Source: Vibrio sp. LaRot3 (GTDB lineage Bacteria > Pseudomonadota > Gammaproteobacteria > Enterobacterales > Vibrionaceae). From it: a stretch of DNA of 64,000 nt. The position numbers and the translations under genes were made by a program. The notes under the pieces are model-generated. The model ran no database searches and was not told the origin of the DNA. It saw only the letters and a program-made list of their open reading frames with translations. Every line of letters starts with the position of its first letter. Within the stretch, counting starts at the first letter, position 1. Positions 37,078 through 44,430 of the stretch are shown here, one piece after another. The DNA lies in assembly GCF_027587025.1 (NCBI RefSeq), contig NZ_JAPPTI010000002.1, positions 248,001 to 312,000 on the forward strand, read 5' to 3'.

Positions 37078-37653
37078 ATGAAAATCAAACAATTCATTCC
37101 TTCCACACTGTGTGGTTGGGTCGTATATGTTTATTCCATCATCGCTTTCCTCGGAATCTTTGGCGGTTTACTGCTACCTAAAATTCATACCTTTAAAACG
37201 TGGCCAGATAGTGTAGATGGCGTAACCGTATATTTGTACTTTTATGGTCTGGCGTTTTTGGTGATATGGCGAATTTGGCGTAACTACCAAAAAGGTACTT
37301 TGGATGTGCCATTTAAAGAGATGCTTTACGGCTTGTTTGTCATAACCGTATTTAACTCAATTTTATGCTTGGGCGCGCATTTAATGATACAAAACATTTT
37401 GCATCTTACGACTCGCTATGAGGGTGAAATTGTCGTTAAAGTGTTAGGGAAGAACGATGAATACATCAAAGGCGGAAAGCCCCCATGTGAAGGTGGAATC
37501 GAGCTAGAAAGGCTTGGGGTAATTTGTTACGAACATAAGTTAATCTGGTACTACGCAGAGCAAGGACAATACGCTAAGTTGATCGGAGAAATTTCAGATG
37601 CCGGCGTCGTCATCGAAGATATTCATTTGTTTAAGTACAAGAATCCAAACTAA
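37078..37653 (+). CDS. Hypothetical membrane protein
   Basis: 191 residues with three membrane segments in the first 115 (about 12-34, 57-75, 85-112). A soluble C-terminal domain of about 75 residues has Cys in PPCEGG and VICYEH. It is not a recognised family. The intracellular or periplasmic side of the last domain cannot be told. Upstream is a terminator, so it has its own promoter. Base composition is like its neighbours. Confidence 0.65.
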   Translation: MKIKQFIPSTLCGWVVYVYSIIAFLGIFGGLLLPKIHTFKTWPDSVDGVTVYLYFYGLAFLVIWRIWRNYQKGTLDVPFKEMLYGLFVITVFNSILCLGAHLMIQNILHLTTRYEGEIVVKVLGKNDEYIKGGKPPCEGGIELERLGVICYEHKLIWYYAEQGQYAKLIGEISDAGVVIEDIHLFKYKNPN

Positions 37654-37718
37654 GCGGTGTTAACGAGTTTGCTTTAACACAGCCACGACTAACGCTGAGA
37701 CAAACATAATTAACATGC

Positions 37719-37904
37719 CTACATTTTGCTTCTTAGCGATTTTCTTAGTTTTACAAGCTCATAGCCATCCTCAGACACAACGAGACTGTCTTTACAATAA
37801 ATGCAGGTTAGTTCTCCAGTGTTTAATACCGTATCAATATCCTTTAGCTCAAATTGATGATCGCCACTACAATTAGGGCATTGATAATTCGGGCAAGTTT
37901 CCAT
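37719..37904 (-). CDS. Small zinc-ribbon protein, hypothetical
   Basis: 61 residues with CPNYQCPNC near the N-terminus and CIYC in the middle, a four-cysteine zinc ribbon, and a basic C-terminus. AGG lies only 2 bp before the ATG, a weak initiation context. The cysteine pairing makes it more likely real than not. It is the last gene before dif. Confidence 0.55.
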   Translation of the reverse strand: METCPNYQCPNCSGDHQFELKDIDTVLNTGELTCIYCKDSLVVSEDGYELVKLRKSLRSKM

Positions 37905-37988
37905 ACCTATAAGACATCTATAATCGATTGAAAATAGGCATAGAAGAGCAAGTCACATGCCATTACGACGAATGGCACTCTTAGAGGC

Positions 37989-38027
37989 AATATTCAGTTA
38001 TCGTCTTCAGGACGATGATTGAATATT
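37989..38027. repeat. 39-bp inverted repeat next to dif
   Basis: Two 17-bp arms (37989-38005 and 38011-38027), 15 of 17 positions complementary, around a 5-base loop TTCAG. The left arm begins AATATTCAG and ends ATCGTC. There is no T-run, so it is not an ordinary terminator. It lies 110 bp left of dif in gene-free sequence. Confidence 0.65.
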
Positions 38028-38136
38028 AAGTACTTTATGGTAAATCGGTTATGTTAAGTGTCTTTGCTGAGCTCCTTAAGCAAGGCAGAATATTGGCGGT
38101 GCAATGGGGCTAGTCAGATATCTACATCGATAGATT

Positions 38137-38164
38137 ATTTAACATAAGATAGATAATACGCACT
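38137..38164 (-). other. dif: dif site / left phage junction (XerCD target)
   Basis: On the minus strand: XerC arm AGTGCGTATTA, 6-bp centre TCTATC, XerD arm TTATGTTAAAT, the arms matching Vibrio dif. Under XerC-mediated integration the XerD arm and centre here are host-derived, and the XerC arm is shared with the phage. The site remains a complete dif. It also encodes the last codons and stop of the phage regulator gene at 38139-38507. Confidence 0.9.
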
Positions 38165-38507
38165 GAGCCAATGCATCCGACGGGACTCCAATCCACAAAG
38201 CTAAACCCATGCAAGCCATTGAAGCGCCTGATAAACCGAGCCCGTCAAACTTTTTTGCAATCTTTGCCCACGCTTGTTGAGCTTCGTAAGTTTTCGCTTT
38301 GTCCGCAGCTAGGTACACCAAAACCATTTCTGTATCAGCGTCGATTTCTTTGGCGATAAAAAGCGCTTCTGTTTCAGTTAGATAGCGTCTTCCTTTGCGT
38401 ATATCTGATAACTTTTGGACGCTTATATCTAAGTCATGTGCAATTTGCTTTTCCTGCACATAGTTCTTAGCCGTTTTATAGGCATCTAGTAAGTCATTAA
38501 TGTACAT
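38139..38507 (-). CDS. Phage HTH repressor-like protein (DUF3693 type), terminated by the dif site
   Basis: 122 residues in the integrated state. An N-terminal helix-turn-helix (about 15-45; VQEKQIAHDLDISVQKLSDI, then RKGRRYLTETEALFIA) is followed by a DUF3693-like helix region (MVLVYLAADKAKTYEAQQAW) and a hydrophobic segment. The last residues CVLSILC and the TAA are encoded by dif itself. The stop comes from the host XerD arm. In the excised circle the frame would continue to give about 151 residues. It is divergent from the exonuclease-replication operon with a double operator between, as expected of an RstR-like repressor. Confidence 0.82.
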   Translation of the reverse strand: MYINDLLDAYKTAKNYVQEKQIAHDLDISVQKLSDIRKGRRYLTETEALFIAKEIDADTEMVLVYLAADKAKTYEAQQAWAKIAKKFDGLGLSGASMACMGLALWIGVPSDALAQCVLSILC

Positions 38508-38565
38508 TTTCGGAATCCTCAGTTATGCGTATTCACTTGATTCTAGCTTATCTGTACTCGATTTT

Positions 38566-38605
38566 GCGTATTTACATTACGCTTATTCGCGTATTTACTA
38601 TACGC
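38566..38605. promoter_or_regulatory. Tandem operator palindromes in the phage control region
   Basis: Two 17-bp near-identical dyads, GCGTATTTACATTACGC (38566-38582) and GCGTATTTACTATACGC (38589-38605), 23 bp apart centre to centre, that is two helical turns. A further GCGTATT half is at 38527 and another at 38612. They lie between the divergent repressor and replication genes and are probable repressor sites. Confidence 0.75.
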
Positions 38606-38735
38606 AATTAAGCGTATTAAGCCCGTTTCATCTTTCCTTGTCTCGGTGATTCGGGCGATCACTTCAGACCACCTCGAACTAAAACCCTTGAAGCTTTTGT
38701 TCTTGGTGGTCGCCCAACTGTTCAAGGTGGTTGTC

Positions 38736-39290
38736 ATGGAAAAGATTGATATCTCAAATGCTGTGATACTCGATACTGAAACTACAGGTTTGGATTCCGA
38801 TGCTCGAATCGTTGAAATTTCCGTAATCTGCGCGAATTCTGGTGAAGTTTTGTTTAGTCATTTGGTAAATCCACAATGCAAAATCCCACAGGAAGCTCAA
38901 TCAGTTCATGGAATTTCCGACTCGGATGTTAAAGACATGCCAACATTCGATTTGGTTTGGGATACGGTTAAGTTTCACCTATTCGATAAAACTGTAATCA
39001 TCTATAACTTCAACTATGACTTCCGCCTGATTCGTCAATCGCTATCCGATTTTGGCTATCCACTTCATAACTTACTTCACTTTATTGATGGTGATTGCGC
39101 CATGCTGTGGTATGCCGAATTTTATGGTGATTGGAATGAATACCACGAAAACTTTAAGTGGCAATCTCTTACTAATGCCTGTGCTCAACAAGGTGTTGAT
39201 GTGTCTGATTTATCCGCTCACCGTGCTTTGGCTGATTGCGAAATGACACGTCGCTTGATTCATGCCGTTAACGCAAAAATCGGGGCGTGA
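38736..39290 (+). CDS. DnaQ-like DEDDh 3'-5' exonuclease encoded by the phage
   Basis: 184 residues from the ATG at 38736 (AAGGTGG about 7 bp upstream). Exo I motif ILDTETTGLD gives the D-x-E pair, Exo II is NFNYDFRLI, and Exo III HRALADCEMT gives H-x4-D, the DEDDh signature of DnaQ and RNase T. It probably removes 3' ends from DNA or RNA. It is first in the rightward early operon ahead of the initiator. Such an exonuclease is not part of the standard CTXphi set. A role in rolling-circle replication, host degradation or counter-defence is open. Confidence 0.88.
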   Translation: MEKIDISNAVILDTETTGLDSDARIVEISVICANSGEVLFSHLVNPQCKIPQEAQSVHGISDSDVKDMPTFDLVWDTVKFHLFDKTVIIYNFNYDFRLIRQSLSDFGYPLHNLLHFIDGDCAMLWYAEFYGDWNEYHENFKWQSLTNACAQQGVDVSDLSAHRALADCEMTRRLIHAVNAKIGA

Positions 39291-39291
39291 T

Positions 39292-39513
39292 ATGACTTTC
39301 AATTATACGACATCTCGTAAACGTCCGGTTTACTTCGAACAACACGCTGATGGTTACTGGTGCTCGATTGATGGTTTACCGGAGTATTTCAAAACCAAAC
39401 ACGAGATGTATTTGTTCGCCTGTGAAGATGACCGCGAACTGATTGAGATTACTCACGACAACCAATTGCAGCTTCGCGAGTCTGGTGCGTTCGAGGTGAA
39501 TCACCATGAGTAA
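39292..39513 (+). CDS. Small phage early protein, unrecognised
   Basis: 73 residues from the ATG at 39292, immediately after the exonuclease stop. Acidic and aromatic-rich (RPVYFEQHADGYWCSIDGLP, then KTKHEMYLFACEDD). No signal peptide or membrane segment. It overlaps the initiator gene by 8 bp, so it is cotranslated with it. It could be a replication accessory or host-takeover protein; nothing more can be read. Confidence 0.7.
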   Translation: MTFNYTTSRKRPVYFEQHADGYWCSIDGLPEYFKTKHEMYLFACEDDRELIEITHDNQLQLRESGAFEVNHHE

Positions 39514-40762
39514 GACCATTATCGATTTCTTGAGCTTTTCCGGTTCTCCGTTGCTGCTGACACGTTGTAAAGAAATGGCGAAACAGCGCTTTGCTTTAAA
39601 TGAGCGTGAAAACGTTACAGCATCACAAAGCCCTAACGCAATCCAGTTTTGTGAAGATACCAAGATTCGTTACTTCGCGGAAAACCTCGCGCAAGTGCTT
39701 GGCTGTGTTGAACAAGAGAACTTCGCCAATCGCGATTTGTACTATGCCGCACTGGATAAAGAACTGCGTGACGCGGATGTGTGTATTGCCACAGGTATGT
39801 CATTCAACGATTGCTATCAGCATCTGATTGCCAATATCGGCATCGATATGCTCGACGTGCTTTGTCATGGCGAGATTGAATCGTTCCTTGAATTGCTCAA
39901 TACCGAAATCACGGTGGATGGTAATGTGTGGACGCTACAACCCAGTGGCGGTTTTGCCGGATATTCACATAGCGCAAAGTTACAGTGTAATGGAACTCAA
40001 GCGGGTTTAGTGGCTTGGGGCGCAAAGAACTTCGGTTACTACGTGTCGTTCTCTGGTGTTGGCTGCGCGGCTATCAAAATGGATGTGTTACACAAGGCGC
40101 TATTGCAAATGCCTGACGTGCGTTTGACTCGGGTCGATATTGCCTTTGATGACTTACAAGGCCACATCGATGTGCCCGCTCTGCGCAATGCCTATGAAAA
40201 CGGTGACTTTATCACTCGTGGTGCGCCACCTAAATACGGTTACTTTGAATCGGGCTCATTGGTCACCAGTGACGACAAAAAGAAATATGGAATGGTGCCA
40301 GATGGTGGTCGCACGTTTTATGTCGGCAACCGCAAGAACGGCAAGCTGTTCCGAGGCTATGAGAAAGGCAAACAACTCAAGTCAGCCGATTACCCTAATT
40401 GGGTGCGCCTAGAAGTCGAACTGCGCAATAACAATCGCGAACTGCCGCTTGAGGTGCTCATCAATAGCGACCCCTATTTTGCGGGCTCATACCCTGCCCT
40501 GACCGCAGCTCTGGACGACGTTGAACCAATGATTATTCCTATCTCTCGTGTGATTGCTCGCGCCAGTTTTGAGCGCTATTTAGAGCATGCCCGTAACCAG
40601 TACGGCAAATTCATCAACCTAATGAACATGGTCAATGAGACCCCGCAAACCGTGGTGGCCTTGTTAACCAAAGGCTTAACACAAAGCGATATTCCCGACC
40701 GTTTAAACATTCCAGTCTGTCGGGACAACTTAAATCAATCTGGAGAATTATCCCATGTCTAA
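39506..40762 (+). CDS. Rolling-circle replication initiator (RstA-like)
   Basis: 418 residues. It fits the phage/plasmid replication protein family that includes RstA of CTXphi: an N-terminal part, a conserved VRLTRVDIAFDDLQGHIDV strand, then YVGNRKNGKLFRGYEKGKQ and WVRLEVELRNNNRELP. It nicks the plus strand at the origin to start rolling-circle synthesis; the nicking Tyr is probably in the FRGYEKGKQ region, by family pattern. The gene overlaps both neighbours (8 bp each side), marking a compact operon with the exonuclease and ssDNA-binding protein. Confidence 0.9.
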   Translation: MSKTIIDFLSFSGSPLLLTRCKEMAKQRFALNERENVTASQSPNAIQFCEDTKIRYFAENLAQVLGCVEQENFANRDLYYAALDKELRDADVCIATGMSFNDCYQHLIANIGIDMLDVLCHGEIESFLELLNTEITVDGNVWTLQPSGGFAGYSHSAKLQCNGTQAGLVAWGAKNFGYYVSFSGVGCAAIKMDVLHKALLQMPDVRLTRVDIAFDDLQGHIDVPALRNAYENGDFITRGAPPKYGYFESGSLVTSDDKKKYGMVPDGGRTFYVGNRKNGKLFRGYEKGKQLKSADYPNWVRLEVELRNNNRELPLEVLINSDPYFAGSYPALTAALDDVEPMIIPISRVIARASFERYLEHARNQYGKFINLMNMVNETPQTVVALLTKGLTQSDIPDRLNIPVCRDNLNQSGELSHV

Positions 40763-41063
40763 ATTAACCGTCATTGTGATTGGCTGCGAACACTCGCAAG
40801 GTCTATCTAAGAAAGACGATCGCCCTTACAACTTTGCTCAGGTGAACTACCTTGCCCCAAATGAGGGTTGGAAGTCTGAGAAAGGCGCATGTAATGCCGT
40901 CGGCTTGGTGCAAAAGCAAATCCAAATGAACCCTAGCCCGTCTTTGGTGGCGGAATTTCAAAAGCTCAATGACCAGTTCCCGATGCAATGCGAACTGCAT
41001 TTAGACGTAGACCCAAGCAATCCGCAGCGTAACCACGTTGTGGACATTAAAGCACTGGGTTAA
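40755..41063 (+). CDS. Phage ssDNA-binding protein (DUF1293, RstB/pV analogue)
   Basis: 102 residues. It matches the DUF1293 proteins in Vibrio filamentous phages at the position after the initiator: TVIVIGCEHSQGLSKKDDRP, YNFAQVNYLAPNEGW, then CELHLDVDPSNPQRNHVVDI. The inferred job, from position and family, is to coat plus-strand DNA for packaging, as pV does in Ff phages. Overlaps the initiator by 8 bp. Confidence 0.82.
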   Translation: MSKLTVIVIGCEHSQGLSKKDDRPYNFAQVNYLAPNEGWKSEKGACNAVGLVQKQIQMNPSPSLVAEFQKLNDQFPMQCELHLDVDPSNPQRNHVVDIKALG

Positions 41064-41077
41064 TTGGAGTTCATCGC

Positions 41078-41326
41078 ATGGCCATGTGTATCGATATTGC
41101 GGCTAACGGTGTGTTAGTGAGTCAAGGACAGATTACCCGTCCGAGTGATTGCACTGCTTTTGTGATGGTCAGTTCTGCGGAGTACAGCCAGTTGATGACC
41201 CATCAATCGCTGTCTCCCGCTCAAGTAGGCACGGCCGTTTCCTTTGGTTTCGCCATTGTATTTGGCCTTGGTTATTTATCCACGTATGGCGTCGCTCTAG
41301 CAAAACGCCTCATTAAACTCATATAG
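41078..41326 (+). CDS. Small phage membrane protein, probable minor coat
   Basis: 82 residues. A soluble N-terminal part with two Cys is followed by one membrane span (VGTAVSFGFAIVFGLGYLS) and a basic tail ALAKRLIKLI, the topology of filamentous phage virion proteins before assembly. GGAG lies 9 bp before the ATG. It is 8 bp before the major coat gene. Exact counterpart (pVII or pIX type) cannot be assigned. Confidence 0.75.
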   Translation: MAMCIDIAANGVLVSQGQITRPSDCTAFVMVSSAEYSQLMTHQSLSPAQVGTAVSFGFAIVFGLGYLSTYGVALAKRLIKLI

Positions 41327-41334
41327 GTATCACT

Positions 41335-41550
41335 ATGAAAAACAAACTTAAAATCCTAGCTCTTTCTTCTGTCGTAATGGCGAGCAATGCGATGGCCGCT
41401 GACGCCTCTGACCCTGTTTCAAACTACCTCAGTGCGATTAACCTGACCGCTGTTGCGGCGGGTGTCGTTGGTATTGGTGTGGTTATCGTTGGCATTTGTA
41501 TGTCAGAGAAAGGCATTAGCATCGCCAAGCGTGTGATTGGTAAAGCGTAA
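41335..41550 (+). CDS. cep: Major coat protein (pVIII/Cep-like)
   Basis: 71 residues. A signal peptide (MKNKLKILALSSVVMASNAMA) precedes a mature coat of about 49 residues: an acidic amphipathic N-terminus (DASDPVSNYL), a hydrophobic span rich in Gly and Val, and a basic C-terminus (AKRVIGKA) that contacts DNA. This is the textbook plan of inovirus major coat proteins. It is followed without gap by a 30-residue frame and a terminator. Confidence 0.92.
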   Translation: MKNKLKILALSSVVMASNAMAADASDPVSNYLSAINLTAVAAGVVGIGVVIVGICMSEKGISIAKRVIGKA

Positions 41551-41642
41551 TGGTGTTTGCCCTGTTCGACATGCAGCTCACCATCTGGGTATTGATTGGT
41601 GGGATGGCAGGCTTCATCGCCTCGTTGAATTTCAGGGATTAA
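41550..41642 (+). CDS. 30-residue phage tip/minor coat protein candidate
   Basis: The ATG overlaps the coat gene stop (TAATG), giving a 30-codon frame: MVFALFDMQLTIWVLIGGMAG then FIASLNFRD. It is almost wholly one membrane helix, the size and character of Ff pVII or pIX. The frame ends 3 bp before the terminator stem. Position between pVIII and pIII and translational coupling support it. Confidence 0.75.
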   Translation: MVFALFDMQLTIWVLIGGMAGFIASLNFRD

Positions 41643-41644
41643 CT

Positions 41645-41667
41645 GGGGCGCTTAGCGCCCTTTTTTA
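41645..41667 (+). terminator. Central phage terminator
   Basis: GGGCGC-TTA-GCGCCC and six T, between the coat genes and pIII. Ff phages have a terminator at the same point, limiting expression of pIII relative to pVIII. Confidence 0.92.
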
Positions 41668-41679
41668 TTGGGTAAACGA

Positions 41680-42999
41680 ATGATGAAAAGCAAGTTCTTG
41701 CTGTTGTGTTGCTGCTTGTTGCCTGTCACGGCCTCGGCTGCGCAGTTGTATGAGATGACAGGTGGCGGTGGTATTCCAAGTTGTGGTTTGGTGATTGGTT
41801 GGGTTGGCTCTAAGGCCGCCATTACCTCAAATTGTATAGGCGTGGATTACTATCAAGGGCGGATTAGTGACATTTACTTTGCGACGTTTGATGGAGGTTG
41901 GAACGGTTTTCGTTATGGCTCGGGCAAATATCAGCGAAACAGCACAGGTTTCATTCTGAAAAAGGTGGCCAGTTGCCCCGAAGGTAAAACAGTAGACGAA
42001 AAAGGTGTCTGTGAGAAATCCTGTCCCGTTGGTCACGAACTGGACGAACTCGGCCAGTGCCAACCCATCGTAGAAGATCCCTTTTGTGACTCGTCTGAGT
42101 TTACCGACATGCTGGTCAAAGAGAACGAAGCGTGTGCCGCTAAGTACCCTAATCATCTGACTGACTTTTCCCATAGCTGTACCGACCGCAATAACTACAG
42201 TTTCAGTTGTAATCAAGGCGTGCCGAAACCCACCGACCCAAATACGGGCGGTGATAATGGGGGTAACTCGGGTGGCAATTCCGGTGGTGACAACTCAGGT
42301 GGTAACGGCTCTGGCGGCGATAATAATGCCGGTGATAAGGACAAAGGCAACGCCGATGTCATCGCCAAGCTGGATGAACTCAAACTCGATTCAAACTCGC
42401 GCCTGGATAAACTCGATCAAACGTTACTCAGTCAATCCACTAAGTTTGATGACTTACTGACTAAGGCCGATGACACCAAAACCGAGATAGCAAACGCCAG
42501 TGCTACAGCAGACCAAAACGCAAAGGATCAAATCGAAGCGACCAAGCAAGTCAAGCAAAGTGTCGATGGCCTCGCCTCAAATATCGATGGTGTGACCAAT
42601 AGCGTGAATGAGGTTGGCAACCGTATCGAGAAGCTGACTAATACCCTGACCACGGTCGATACCTCCAAGATTGGTAAAGGTGGCTGTTGGGAAACCGACA
42701 GTTGCATGCGGTTGTATCAACCCGCCTATGAGAATGGTATCGGTGGGATATTGATGAAGCATTACGAGCAACTGAAACAGCAAGTGACTACGGGCATGAT
42801 GGACAAGTTCAACACGCTCGACATCAGTAATGCATCGAAGCCCTCTTACGTTATTGACCTGAACTTTGGCGCGTTTGGTAACTATGGTCGCCATGACATC
42901 TTCCAAGTTGCGGGACTGGGCAACATCTTTCTGTTTATTCGTATCGTGCTCATGGCTTCCACCATTCTTTACGCACGTTCTTTAGTGTTCGGGGGTTAA
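41680..42999 (+). CDS. Minor coat/adsorption protein pIII (OrfU-like)
   Basis: 439 residues. A signal peptide ends near TASA. The N-terminal receptor-binding half is rich in cysteine. A Gly/Asn/Ser-rich linker (about 190-222, GGNSGG-type repeats) follows, typical of pIII. Then come a predicted coiled coil with repeated KLD and VKQSVDGL heptads (about 225-335), a C-terminal domain and a membrane anchor (FLFIRIVLMASTILYARS). pIII binds the pilus or TolA and releases the virion. The receptor is unknown. A longer frame from 41668 uses TTG. Confidence 0.88.
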   Translation: MMKSKFLLLCCCLLPVTASAAQLYEMTGGGGIPSCGLVIGWVGSKAAITSNCIGVDYYQGRISDIYFATFDGGWNGFRYGSGKYQRNSTGFILKKVASCPEGKTVDEKGVCEKSCPVGHELDELGQCQPIVEDPFCDSSEFTDMLVKENEACAAKYPNHLTDFSHSCTDRNNYSFSCNQGVPKPTDPNTGGDNGGNSGGNSGGDNSGGNGSGGDNNAGDKDKGNADVIAKLDELKLDSNSRLDKLDQTLLSQSTKFDDLLTKADDTKTEIANASATADQNAKDQIEATKQVKQSVDGLASNIDGVTNSVNEVGNRIEKLTNTLTTVDTSKIGKGGCWETDSCMRLYQPAYENGIGGILMKHYEQLKQQVTTGMMDKFNTLDISNASKPSYVIDLNFGAFGNYGRHDIFQVAGLGNIFLFIRIVLMASTILYARSLVFGG

Positions 43000-43000
43000 T

Positions 43001-43312
43001 ATGGACTGGATAACCGATGCCATTAACAAAATTCTGGAGTTCTTTTACGCTCTGTTCAGGGCGTTAATTGATGCGCTCAAAGACATAGCGGGCTTTGTGT
43101 TTGACCAACTGCTTACCGTGGTCAATAAGCTGCTTGAGTCTATCCTTGCTTCACTGTCTGCTATCCCAATGCCGGATAACCTGCCCTTGCCTGCCGGAGT
43201 CTCTTGGGTACTGTCGCAAATTGGTGTGCCTCAAATGCTGGTCATCGTGACTAGTGCGTTGATTATCCGCGTACTGCTGCAATTGATCCCATTTGTGAGG
43301 TTAGGATCATGA
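43001..43312 (+). CDS. pVI-like minor coat protein (Ace position, DUF2523)
   Basis: 103 residues. An amphipathic N-terminus (MDWITDAINKILEFFYALFR) is followed by hydrophobic segments and a basic end. It is in the place of Ace in CTXphi and fits DUF2523. It probably lies in the virion end cap with pIII. It starts 1 bp after pIII and overlaps zot by 4 bp (ATGA). Confidence 0.85.
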   Translation: MDWITDAINKILEFFYALFRALIDALKDIAGFVFDQLLTVVNKLLESILASLSAIPMPDNLPLPAGVSWVLSQIGVPQMLVIVTSALIIRVLLQLIPFVRLGS

Positions 43313-44430
43313 TATACGCATTAGTCGGTCGCCCACGTTCGGGCAAATCCTATGAAGCCGTCGTGTTTCACATCATCCCTGCTATCAAAGCGGGTCGTCA
43401 GGTCATCACCAATATTCCCGTGAACATCGAGCGCATACGCAAGGTGTTTGGAGATAAGGCCGACCTCATTGAAGTGCGCGAAGGTAAGTTTAACGACTAT
43501 GGTGCAAAGGAGCGTCCCTTCACCCATCCTGAAGACTATCAAACCGAGTGGCGCAACGAACAAAACCAAGGGCCATTGTTTCTGATTGATGAAGCCCACA
43601 TGGTGCTTGGCCGCCAACTGCACAATGAGATTTTGTACTTCTATTCCATGCACGGCCATCACGGTATCGACATCATCTTGGTGACGCAGAACCTGCGTAA
43701 GATCCACAAAGACATCAAAGATATGATTGAGATGACCTACTACTGTGTGAAGAACACGCACTTAGGCACGGATAAGACCTATACGCGTAAGAACTTCCTC
43801 GGCAGTGAAACCAAAAACCCAGTGTTTGAAGAAACGCGAACCTACGATAAGAACTACTTCCCGTTCTACCAATCGCACACGGCCAGTAGTTCTGCGGTAA
43901 CGGAAGCTCAAGCGACCGATACCAAGAGCGTGTATGACACTTGGCAATACAAACTGGGTAAGGTGTTTGTGTTTGGCGGTATCCTCTACTTGATAGTGCT
44001 CGGCTTTATGATGTTCAGCGGTGACGATGAAGAAGACGTGGCCAGTCATCCGACTGAGCAAACCGAAACCAAAACTAGCGAAGCGAACGCAACCGACGAA
44101 CGTAAGCCAGCTGCCCCACGCGGGTTTGGTTTATTAGAGGATTTCGAGTTCTTTGTTTCTGGTTGGAGCAAACAAGCGGTGTTTACCAATACGGGGTTTG
44201 ATGCTGACAAGAGCTTCTATCGCGTTTATGTCGATGTGTATCGAGAGCAACGTTTGGAGTTCAGCCTCAAGCATTCCGATTTGCTGCAACTTGGCTATGA
44301 GTTTAAGCGCCTGTCCGAGTGCGTTTATCAAATGAGTTATCACGGTGAGAGTCGCATTGTCACTTGCCGCAAGGTCGTGGAAAACAAACCGGAGGAAGAA
44401 GAACTTATCCAAATGCCTAAGCTACTTTAA
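43309..44430 (+). CDS. zot: Zot-like assembly ATPase (pI)
   Basis: 373 residues. An N-terminal P-loop ATPase has Walker A GRPRSGKSYE (about 7-16) and Walker B LFLIDEAH (about 93-100), with a late VTQNLRKIHKDIKDM sensor region. One membrane span (VFVFGGILYLIVLGFMMF, near 223-240) leads to a periplasmic C-terminal domain. It drives virion extrusion with the host secretin. The Zot toxin activity described for V. cholerae resides in the C-terminal peptide; whether this one has it cannot be told. Last gene of the structural operon. Confidence 0.92.
   Translation: MIYALVGRPRSGKSYEAVVFHIIPAIKAGRQVITNIPVNIERIRKVFGDKADLIEVREGKFNDYGAKERPFTHPEDYQTEWRNEQNQGPLFLIDEAHMVLGRQLHNEILYFYSMHGHHGIDIILVTQNLRKIHKDIKDMIEMTYYCVKNTHLGTDKTYTRKNFLGSETKNPVFEETRTYDKNYFPFYQSHTASSSAVTEAQATDTKSVYDTWQYKLGKVFVFGGILYLIVLGFMMFSGDDEEDVASHPTEQTETKTSEANATDERKPAAPRGFGLLEDFEFFVSGWSKQAVFTNTGFDADKSFYRVYVDVYREQRLEFSLKHSDLLQLGYEFKRLSECVYQMSYHGESRIVTCRKVVENKPEEEELIQMPKLL

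Noticed and set aside
38051..38113. 20-codon frame just left of dif
   Set aside because: No Shine-Dalgarno before the ATG and no terminator; too short to support.
38543..38737. 64-codon leftward frame over the phage control region
   Set aside because: It starts antisense to the exonuclease start and runs through the operators; composition is low in hydrophobic residues and no ribosome site is clear.
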